Shown in pieces: positions 6,497-12,197 of a stretch of 12,197 nt of DNA (position 1 is the stretch's first letter; the number at the start of each line of letters is the position of its first letter). The DNA lies in NCBI GenBank assembly GCA_015661135.1, contig JACVXW010000028.1, forward strand, positions 1 to 12,197, given 5' to 3'. The notes beneath the pieces were generated by a model. The model did not search any database. It saw nothing but the letters and a program-made list of their open reading frames with translations, and was not told where the DNA came from. This DNA is from Chloroflexota bacterium (lineage in GTDB: Bacteria; Chloroflexota; Limnocylindria; Limnocylindrales; CSP1-4). The translations under genes and the position numbers were made by a program.

Positions 6497-8005
6497 TCAC
6501 TGTCGGACGAGCCGCAACCAGACGGTGCCATCGGCGTCCGAATAGCGCAGCGCCCACGCATCCGACGCGTGCAGGGCATCGCTGAGAGCCGGGGCCTCCC
6601 CCTCCTGGATGACCACGATCGTGACCCCCCGGTCATCCAGGAGCCGATCCCAGCCCTTGCCGGCGCCCGCGATCGTCTCAGCGTCCGCCCAGACGTTCGG
6701 CGGGATCACTTCGATCCGCGAATCGAGGGCGTAGAGCGGCGCGGGGACGGCGAACTCGAACCAGGAACCCCACACTTGGGGGTTCCACACGCGGTCCTCG
6801 GCGCCGGCGAGGTCGCGGAGGGCGGCGGTGATGCCGGCCGGCGCATAGGCCAGGAGGCCGCTCGGCGCCCGGAGGCCCTGATCGATCGGCCGCCAGATCG
6901 GCAGGAGGGCAGTGCCGGCAAGGACGAGCGCGGCGGCCACGCCGAGGTTGATCGCGCTGCCACGGACGGTTCGGGCGGGCGGCAGCGGCGAGGCGCTGTC
7001 CAGGCGCGGCAGCGGGCGCGCCATGCTTGCGAGGGTCACGACGGCGACGATCGACCACCACGCGATACCGCGGGCCGTGACGGCCCCCAGCCCTGCGAAC
7101 CCGATGAGCGTGAGCACCATCGGCCACGGCGCGGCGCCCGGACGGCGTCGCCAGAGAACAAGGACGGCGATTGCAACGAGGACGACGCTGGCCCAGAAGA
7201 GGACGCCGGGAACATCCACGAGCGTGGTGGGCCGCCACTCGCTGACCCGGGCCGTGACCTCGCGATTGGTCGCAAGGCTGGCCGCGTACGCCCAGGCCCC
7301 GAGGCCGAACGGCGTCACGAGCGTGCCGGCGGTCGAGGCGATGAGCACCGCGAGCGAGGTCCGGGCCCGGGGCGCGCGGCTGTGGAGGTCTTCCAGCCAG
7401 GCGAGGCCCACGAGCAGAGGGGCGAGGATGAAACTGCCGTGGAGGTTCGCCCAGGCGATCGCAACGATCGGGACGAGCCAGATGGCCCGAGGCTGCGCGC
7501 GGCGCACGGCGAGGAGCGCGATCGTGGCCACGAAGCAGGCCACGCCCAGCAGCTGCGGCCGGAGGGCGAGCGCCGGTGACGCGACGATGAACGCGGCGAT
7601 GGTCAGCAGGGCAGCCGTCCGCGGCCCGATGCCGGGCGCCCGTCGCCGGATCGCGACCAGCGTGAGCCCGAAGACCAGCGCGACCAGAGCCGCGCGCACG
7701 ACGGCGAGTCCCGTCCAGCCGGTGACTCCGAAGATCGCCGCCAGGACGACCTGGGCCCCCCATTGCTGGTCCAGCCACGGAGCCCCGGCCGCCGTGAAGG
7801 TCCATGTATCGGTCGCGGGGATCCCGTCCCCGGCGAGGATGGCCGCGCCTGCCCGGAGCTGATAGGCGAGGTCGACGGTCGGGAGGGTGGCGATGAGGGC
7901 ACCGAGCACGGGCAGCGCGACCGCGAGAAACGTCCAGAGCTCCGGCAGCGTCGGGCGAAGCAGCCGATCCCGGGATCGGCGGGCAGGCGCCTCCGCAGTC
8001 GTCAC
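6497..8005 (-). CDS. Polytopic GT-C-like membrane protein
   Basis: This 502-residue protein starts at GTG 8005 with GGAGG seven bases upstream. After the first helix (about 23-41) comes DLAYQLRAGAAILAGDGIP and then DTWTFTAAGAPWLDQQW. This matches the D-x-W-W-H-L-x-x-G ... G-x-P ... D-x-F-S-x-T-x-x-G-x-P-W signature of a widespread, largely uncharacterised bacterial membrane family related to GT-C enzymes, though the usual WWH is replaced by AYQ here. About ten hydrophobic segments follow. The C-terminal part is a soluble domain with RVWNPQVWGSWFEFAVP and LYALDSRIEV, the family's GgyL-x-W ... D-x-R block. The likely role is glycan assembly outside the membrane, with substrate unknown. It lies 28 bases before the dehydrogenase start. 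An 18-bp palindrome falls in codons 9 to 15. Confidence 0.8.
   Translation of the reverse strand: MTTAEAPARRSRDRLLRPTLPELWTFLAVALPVLGALIATLPTVDLAYQLRAGAAILAGDGIPATDTWTFTAAGAPWLDQQWGAQVVLAAIFGVTGWTGLAVVRAALVALVFGLTLVAIRRRAPGIGPRTAALLTIAAFIVASPALALRPQLLGVACFVATIALLAVRRAQPRAIWLVPIVAIAWANLHGSFILAPLLVGLAWLEDLHSRAPRARTSLAVLIASTAGTLVTPFGLGAWAYAASLATNREVTARVSEWRPTTLVDVPGVLFWASVVLVAIAVLVLWRRRPGAAPWPMVLTLIGFAGLGAVTARGIAWWSIVAVVTLASMARPLPRLDSASPLPPARTVRGSAINLGVAAALVLAGTALLPIWRPIDQGLRAPSGLLAYAPAGITAALRDLAGAEDRVWNPQVWGSWFEFAVPAPLYALDSRIEVIPPNVWADAETIAGAGKGWDRLLDDRGVTIVVIQEGEAPALSDALHASDAWALRYSDADGTVWLRLVRQ
7963..7980. repeat. 18-bp perfect palindrome inside the start of a membrane-protein gene
   Basis: GCCGATCCCGGGATCGGC is a perfect palindrome with no spacer, in codons 9 to 15 of the 8005-6497 gene and just downstream of the tandem repeat. 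It could be a protein-binding site or only a product of base composition; another gene holds a 16-bp palindrome at 9057-9072. Confidence 0.6.
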
Positions 8006-8028
8006 GCAGGCGCCTCCGCGGTCGTCAC
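8002..8028 (-). other. Eight-codon mini-ORF ending in a GTGA overlap with the real start
   Basis: GTG 8028 opens VTTAEAPA and stops at TGA 8004-8002, which overlaps the true start GTG 8005-8003 as GTGA. Its peptide equals the first eight residues of the membrane protein, as expected from a tandem duplication. A still shorter frame (GTG 8039, four codons, stop 8027-8025) overlaps GTG 8028 in the same way. Whether either is translated is unknown; neither has an obvious Shine-Dalgarno sequence of its own. Confidence 0.4.
8013..8017 (-). promoter_or_regulatory. Shine-Dalgarno GGAGG supplied by the upstream repeat copy
   Basis: Minus-strand GGAGG at 8017-8013 is seven bases before GTG 8005. It is part of the duplicated 23-bp unit: in the upstream copy it acts as the ribosome site, while in the downstream copy the same bases are codons 4 to 6 of the protein. 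Confidence 0.7.
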
Positions 8029-8061
8029 GCCGTCGTCACGCTGACGTCCGTGCCGACGGGC

Positions 8062-9258
8062 CTAGACGGCGACGGCCGCAACGGCGGCCAGGGACTCGTC
8101 GTAGATCGTCTCCACGCCGCGGGCCATCAGCTCCACGCAGAAGCGCTCGTGGACGAGATCGTGGCCGGCCCGGCCCAGCGTGTCCGCGAGCGGATGGTCG
8201 TCCAGAAGCCGCAGGATCGCGGCAGCGAGGGCAATGGGATCGTGGGGCGGGACCAGGAGCCCGGTCACGCCGTCCTGGATCATCTCCGGGATGCCGCCGA
8301 CGTTGGAGGCGACGACCGGCCGGGAGAGGGCCATCGCCTCAAGGATCGTGAGGCCCTGGGCCTCGCGATAGGACGGCAGGACGGCGACATCGAGCGCTGC
8401 CGTGACGGCCGGAACATCGTCCCGGCGCCCGGTAAAGACGATGGAGCGCTCCATGCCCAGGTCCCGCACCTGCAACTCGAGCGCCTCGCGCCGGCTGCCC
8501 TCGCCGATCACGAGGAGCGTGGCGTCGGGCACGTCGGCACGCACTCTGACCCAGGCGTCGATGAGGGTCGGGTGCCCCTTCTCGGCCTCCAGGCGGGCGA
8601 CGACGCCGACGATCGGCCCTTCGGCCGGCAGGCCGTATTCCTCGCGGAGCGTGCAGCACGGCGCCTCGTGGTCATACCGCTCGAGGTCCACGCCGTTGTA
8701 GATGAGCGTGACCGGCGCCCCAACGCGGCCCTCGTCAGCAATCTTGTGGACGATCGATGTCGAGACCGCGACGAGGTGGTCCATCCGCGGCGTCAGGCGC
8801 CGGATGAGTGCCCGATCCTCGTCCGAACGGACGCGGGACGAGTGGACGGTGCCCACGACATACGGCCGCGCCAGGCCCGTCTCGGCCACGCGCCAGGCGG
8901 CCTGCGTCCCGATCACCTCGGCCCGATACATGTGGTTGTGGACGACGTCGGCGCGGACCGCAGCCAGGTGCGCCGCCACGGCCTCCACGGCGAGCGCATC
9001 GTCGGGGACGTCGATCACGCAGACATCGAACCCGGCCCGCTCCAGTTTGCGGACGCCGCTCCCCGGGGAGAGCGAGCAGATTGAGACATCGAAGCGCTCA
9101 CGGTCGATCCGCGAGACGAGGTTGAGGACGTGCTCCTGGGCGCCGCCGTTCGTGCCGGTGGCCAGCAGCTCCACCACCCGGATCCGATCCCGGCCAAAGG
9201 GCAGGGGCGGGCGAATGACCGGCGTGTAGCAGGGATCGCTGGCGAGGGGCCTGCCCAT
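8062..9258 (-). CDS. Family 4 glycosyltransferase (GT-B fold)
   Basis: This is a 398-residue protein starting at ATG 9258, whose A is shared with the preceding TGA stop (TGATG). The N-terminal domain carries ELLATGTNGGAQEH (30-43), the glycine loop of GT4 acceptor domains, and VVHNHMYRAEVIG. VSTSIVHKI and IYNGVDLERY mark the link between domains. The C-terminal donor domain has VGVVARLEAEKGH, VIGEGSRREALE, and EAQGLTILE (299-307), giving the E-x7-E motif of retaining GT4 enzymes. There is no signal peptide or membrane helix, so it is cytosolic. It should transfer a sugar from a nucleotide donor to a lipid-linked or growing glycan. The frame stays open upstream to 11379, but this is not a fusion: the upstream part overlaps other genes in the wrong frame. 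A 56-base gap with the repeat follows. Confidence 0.92.
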   Translation of the reverse strand: MGRPLASDPCYTPVIRPPLPFGRDRIRVVELLATGTNGGAQEHVLNLVSRIDRERFDVSICSLSPGSGVRKLERAGFDVCVIDVPDDALAVEAVAAHLAAVRADVVHNHMYRAEVIGTQAAWRVAETGLARPYVVGTVHSSRVRSDEDRALIRRLTPRMDHLVAVSTSIVHKIADEGRVGAPVTLIYNGVDLERYDHEAPCCTLREEYGLPAEGPIVGVVARLEAEKGHPTLIDAWVRVRADVPDATLLVIGEGSRREALELQVRDLGMERSIVFTGRRDDVPAVTAALDVAVLPSYREAQGLTILEAMALSRPVVASNVGGIPEMIQDGVTGLLVPPHDPIALAAAILRLLDDHPLADTLGRAGHDLVHERFCVELMARGVETIYDESLAAVAAVAV

Positions 9259-10377
9259 CAGGCGACCGACCGCCGGACCAGCAGCCGCTGGATGGGTTCG
9301 TCCACGGCGCCCCACTCGTACTTGTAGCCCTCGTCCCCGCGCAGGAAGTCCAGCCGCCGCCGGCCGCTCTCCAGGGCCCGGCGAACGAGCCGCTCCACCA
9401 TCACGACCCCCGGCGACAGGTCGCGGGCGTCCGGGTCCACGCCGGCGTTGTAGTACAGCAGCGCATCCGATGTCTCGAAATGGACCGCCGCGGCGATGCG
9501 TTGGCCGCCGACCGTGAGGAAGCTCAGTCGAAGGGCCCCGTCTGGACCGAACAGCTCGAACAGCCGACGGAACTGGACCCGGCTCTGGGCGCCGCCGGGA
9601 GTTGCCGGGAAGAGGCCCTCGGTACCCCAGCGCCGCTGGTGGAGGTCGATGAACGCCTCGAGGTCGCCCAGGGGATCGCGGGATTCCTCCAGCGCCACCT
9701 CGCCGGCAGCCTCGGCGCGACGGACCTTGCGCCGGATCTCGTGGCGCTCCTTCTTGCCGAGCGTGGCGAGGTAGTCGTCGATCGTGCCGCCGGCCGGCAG
9801 GTGGGCGACCGGGCAGACGTCCTCGCGCTCCACGGTGACGGTCCAACCCTCGGTCCGGGCCCGGTGGCGCAGCGCGTCGGCGAGGGCGGTGGTGATGGGA
9901 TCGGCGCAGCGCAGCCGGCGGAGGTCCAGCGCGTCCCACGGATCGTCGGAGCCGCCCGGCCGGGTCGCGTCCACGAGATGATCGGCAAGTGCGTCCGCGA
10001 CGCGGTCCATGTCCCCCGGCCGGGTCAGGATCGTCGCGTAGTCCGCGTGGTACGACGCCCCGAAGAAGATCGCCTTGGCGGTCGGCGGGACGGGCGTGAG
10101 CGGCAGGCCCTGCTCGTGGCGCATCGTCGTGTGTCGAACGGCGTCCTCCGCCTCCACCTCGTGGCGGTGCATCAGCGGCAGGATCGCGGAATGCCCAGGC
10201 GGAGAAGGGCGTCGCCCATGGATTCGCAGCCGCCAGCCGGTTCCAGGTCGCCTGGGGGATCCCCTCGATGGTCGCCGGCTGGATGCGGAGCGCGCCATTC
10301 GCGGCGGACACGACGCTTCGGCTGCCGCTCTGGATCTCAGGACAGGCAGGTTCCGTATCGATGGCGGAGGGGGTCAC
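9258..10377 (-). pseudogene. FemAB/GNAT-like acyltransferase, broken by a frame change
   Basis: The N-terminal part starts at GTG 10377 (GTGA overlap with the previous stop) and runs to about 10190. It contains ATWNRLAAANPWATPFSAW, the usual opening of the BioF2-like acetyltransferase family. The remainder is in another frame from about 10190 to TGA 9258. It starts ILPLMHRHEVE and contains KKERHEIRRKVRRAE, DLHQRRWGTEGLF, GQRIAAAVHFE, YYNAGVDPDARDLSPG and LDFLRGDEGYKYEWG, a complete second half. At the join the expected segment between the FSAWAF helix and the LPL strand is missing, by my estimate about 30 residues. Neither segment contains a stop. Intact members transfer acyl or aminoacyl groups to amino sugars or peptides, so here the gene may decorate the glycan. 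It is a pseudogene or an assembly deletion. Confidence 0.75.
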
Positions 10378-11416
10378 CCGGCGAGGATAGCATCGGTTCC
10401 CGCAAGTGGTTGCCGAGGCAACGGTTCGTGGGGACCCTGTCTGCGTCCCTCGCGGACCACGGCGAGCAGCGTGATCCAGTATGCAAGCGGGTAGGTGATT
10501 GGCGGAATTGACCCAACGGCGATGACGGAAGTAAGCAGCGGGATGATCACGGCCCAGCGCTGCCCGCGCGAGAGGAGCCAGGCGACCGGCAGGAGGAGCA
10601 TCAGCGCGTAGTGATCCCAGAGGATCGGCGAGATCAGCTGGGACGCCACCACGACCGCGAGGTACGAGGCCACCGGCGCGCATCGCAGCGTCGCCCACAG
10701 CACGACTGCGCCGACGAGTGCCCAGTTCGCGATCTGGACGGCCCAGGCGGCCGTCCTGTCCAGGCCGGCCTCGAAGGCGAGCCGGCCTGGCGTGAAGTTG
10801 TGAGGCGTGTCGATCGGCTTGCTGACCCGGGCCAGCAGCGTGGCCTGGTCCACCCATGACGATGGGCCGGCGACGATCGTCGCGAGGACGGCCAGGACCG
10901 CAAACACCGCGAGCCCCAGGACAGCCGCCCGTCGACGGCCGGTGACCACGGCCCAGCCGAAGAGGAGGGCCGGCTGGATCTTGATGGCCGTGCCGACCGC
11001 CGTCGCGGCGCCCAGGCGCCAGGGTCGATCCATCCAGCGCCAGCCGATCGCGAACGTCAGCAGCAGGATCGGCCCCACCTGGCCCAGCTTGATCGCATAG
11101 ACCAGCGGCCACGAGAGCCCGCCCAGGAGCAGGATCCCCCACCGGATCGTGGGACTGACCGGCAGGATCGCCACGGCTGCCGCGAAGGTGACGACCAGAA
11201 TCCCGGTGAAGACCCACGCCGCGATCGCCGGGTCCAGGACGGAGAGCGGGGCCGCGAGGAGCACGAACGGCGGCGGGTAGTAGAAGAGCCCGAACGCGCC
11301 GGTGACCTCGAAGTGCCGGCCTCCGAGGAAGCGGCCGCCGCCGCGCCGGTGACAAGGAGCAGCGTGGCGATCGCCGCAACGGGGAGGACGGCGGCGACGA
11401 GCCGGTCGCGGTTCAT
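10374..11416 (-). pseudogene. GT87-like membrane glycosyltransferase, N-terminal frame break
   Basis: The start ATG 11416 gives MNRDRLVAAVLPVAAIATLL, a clear first membrane helix, open to about 11335. The rest lies in another frame: it begins GRHFEVTGAFGLFYYPPPF and continues to TGA 10374. Features of GT87 (DUF2029) follow: the YYPPP helix start, LVYAIKLGQVGPILLL, and GTAIKIQPALLFGW with the conserved K-x-Q-P. Then come DTPHNFTPGRLAF and SPILWDHYALMLLLPVAW. Missing between the first helix and FYYPPP is the loop with the catalytic Asp and Tyr (compare IDGRVYAAAARAWLEGGDPW in the 2477 gene). A fallback GTG at 11264 would yield 296 residues without helix one or that loop, and so probably inactive. 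The stop overlaps the next start (GTGA at 10377-10374). Confidence 0.75.
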
Positions 11417-11441
11417 CGATGCACGCCGCGGTCCGCGGTCA

Positions 11442-12197
11442 TCACCGGACGCGACGATGCAGGAAGGGGACCCGGAAGAGGTCCCACGCGACCCGCAGCG
11501 CGAGCGCCGGCCCCGGCCGCATTCGAGATCCGCGGCGATCCTCCCAGCGGATCGGCACCACGGCGACGCGGCAGCGGAGGCGCCGGGCGAGGTGGATGAG
11601 CTCGACGTCGAAGACGATCGAGGTGATCGCCTGGCGCGAGAAGATCTCGCGCGCCGCGGCGCGCCGGAACCCCTTGAACCCGCACTGGGTGTCCTGGACC
11701 TGGCCGACGACCCAGACGGAAGCGAGCGCGTGGAAGACCCGGCCCAGGAACCGCCGATAGCCGGGCTGCGAGGCGCGCATGTCCGAGCCGTCCGCCTGGA
11801 TCCGGCTGCCGAGCGCGACGTCGTGTTCGGCGAGCGCGGCGAGGAGCCGCGGCACCTGGTCCGGCGGCGTGGCCATGTCCGCGTCCGCGAACACGATGAC
11901 GTCGCCGTCCGCGGCGAGCATCCCCGCGCGGACCGCCGCGCCCTTGCCCCCGTGGGGCACGCGCAGGAGCTCGAGGCGGAGCGGCGCATCCTCGGGCACG
12001 GCCGACTCCGGCCGGTCCAGGACCAGGTGGGCCGTGGCGTCCGTGCTGCCGTCATCAACGACGAGGACGCGGATCGCCGGGGGGAGCAGCGGTTCCGCGC
12101 CCGTCGCCGCTTCGCCGAGCCAGGCGAACAGCTCGTCGAGGGCCGGCCCGATCCTTCCCGCCTCGTTGTAGGCCGGCAGGACGAGGGTCAGGCGCTC
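11442..12197 (-). CDS. Family 2 glycosyltransferase, dolichyl-phosphate glucosyltransferase (ALG5)-like, partial
   Basis: The frame is open at the right edge, so the N-terminus is missing; 251 residues are visible, probably nearly the whole protein. LTLVLPAYNEAGRI (3-16) is the first strand. VVDDGSTD (46-53) binds the nucleotide, HGGKGAAVRAGM (82-93) follows, and FADADMATP holds the DAD metal site (105-107). QCGFKGFRR (171-179) and FDVELI (196-201) are the acceptor-side motifs typical of ALG5 and related polyprenyl-phosphate glycosyltransferases. The end is basic and hydrophobic, without a clear membrane helix. It probably loads glucose or another hexose onto polyprenyl phosphate, giving the donor for the GT-C-type proteins nearby. 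A 25-base gap separates it from the GT87-like gene downstream. Confidence 0.88.
   Translation of the reverse strand, partial: ERLTLVLPAYNEAGRIGPALDELFAWLGEAATGAEPLLPPAIRVLVVDDGSTDATAHLVLDRPESAVPEDAPLRLELLRVPHGGKGAAVRAGMLAADGDVIVFADADMATPPDQVPRLLAALAEHDVALGSRIQADGSDMRASQPGYRRFLGRVFHALASVWVVGQVQDTQCGFKGFRRAAAREIFSRQAITSIVFDVELIHLARRLRCRVAVVPIRWEDRRGSRMRPGPALALRVAWDLFRVPFLHRRVR

Larger units (their letters stand above)
7984..8040. repeat. Tandem 23-bp duplication spanning a translation start, plus a partial third copy
   Basis: Bases 7984-8006 and 8007-8029 are the same 23-bp unit with one difference (A at 7997, G at 8020). A 9-bp part (GTCGTCACG) recurs at 8032-8040. On the minus strand each copy begins with GTG ACG AC, so there are three potential starts: 8039, 8028 and 8005. 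Only 8005 enters the membrane-protein frame. The unit is not a multiple of three, so the copies lie in different frames. Confidence 0.9.

Noticed and set aside
6080..7579. A 499-codon plus-strand open frame opposite the dehydrogenase and membrane protein
   Set aside because: Shadow frame typical of high-GC DNA: rich in Arg, Gly, Asp and Pro, no domain, and wholly antisense to two well-supported genes.
8050..9084. A 344-codon plus-strand open frame opposite the GT4 gene
   Set aside because: His/Arg/Asp-rich shadow of the GT4 reverse complement; the sense strand carries a complete set of GT4 motifs.
8062..11379. A single 3.3-kb open frame on the minus strand, suggesting a giant fusion protein
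   Set aside because: Only 8062-9258 (GT4) and about 10190-10377 (start of the FemAB-like gene) are real coding in this frame. The rest is the wrong frame of the FemAB-like and GT87-like genes, with Arg/Pro/Gly-rich nonsense and clear domains in other frames.
11426..11438. CCGCGG repeated with one base between, in the 25-base gap before the GT87-like gene
   Set aside because: Perfectly symmetric but too short and without a loop to form a hairpin terminator, and common by chance at this GC content.

Overview
The window is a high-GC bacterial locus (roughly 70% G+C by eye, with G/C-rich third codon positions) packed with genes for building surface glycans. Genes abut or overlap by 1 to 16 bases almost throughout, and there is no non-coding stretch over 60 bases. 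High GC, GTG starts and many multi-pass glycosyltransferases fit a high-GC Chloroflexota or Actinomycetota lineage, but no marker gene lets me choose. No rRNA, tRNA, CRISPR array, insertion sequence or phage gene was seen.

Layout. Bases 1-3487 read rightward: the last 29 codons of an upstream gene, a frame-broken membrane glycosyltransferase (87-1096), an intact GT-C-like membrane protein (1086-2480) and a GT87-like membrane glycosyltransferase (2477-3487). Bases 3484-12197 read leftward. In transcription order from the right edge these are: a GT2 glycosyltransferase cut by the window edge (12197-11442), a frame-broken GT87-like gene (11416-10374), a frame-broken FemAB/GNAT-like acyltransferase (10377-9258), a GT4 glycosyltransferase (9258-8062), a GT-C-like membrane protein (8005-6497), a nucleotide-sugar dehydrogenase (6468-5257), an extended SDR epimerase/dehydratase (5240-4218) and a second GT2 (4221-3484). 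The two gene blocks meet tail to tail, their stop codons sharing CTAG.

How the genes may work together (inference from families). The dehydrogenase and the SDR would make an oxidised and/or epimerised nucleotide sugar. The two GT2 enzymes resemble makers of polyprenyl-phosphate sugars. Five multi-pass GT-C-type proteins could use such lipid-linked donors on the outer face of the membrane. The GT4 would add a sugar in the cytoplasm, and the FemAB-like protein would attach an acyl or aminoacyl group. No flippase, polymerase or initiating phosphoglycosyltransferase is in the window.

What stands out. (1) Three genes, near the two ends, are split by four frame changes where conserved protein also appears to be missing. 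The flanking frames are clean, so these are either recent lesions or deletions made by assembly. (2) The start of the 6497-8005 gene is a tandem 23-bp duplication. The upstream copy carries the Shine-Dalgarno sequence at ideal spacing and an 8-codon mini-ORF whose stop overlaps the real start as GTGA; a third partial copy repeats the arrangement. (3) The first membrane gene seems to start at CTG inside a CTGA overlap. I found no clear sign of an entirely new system.
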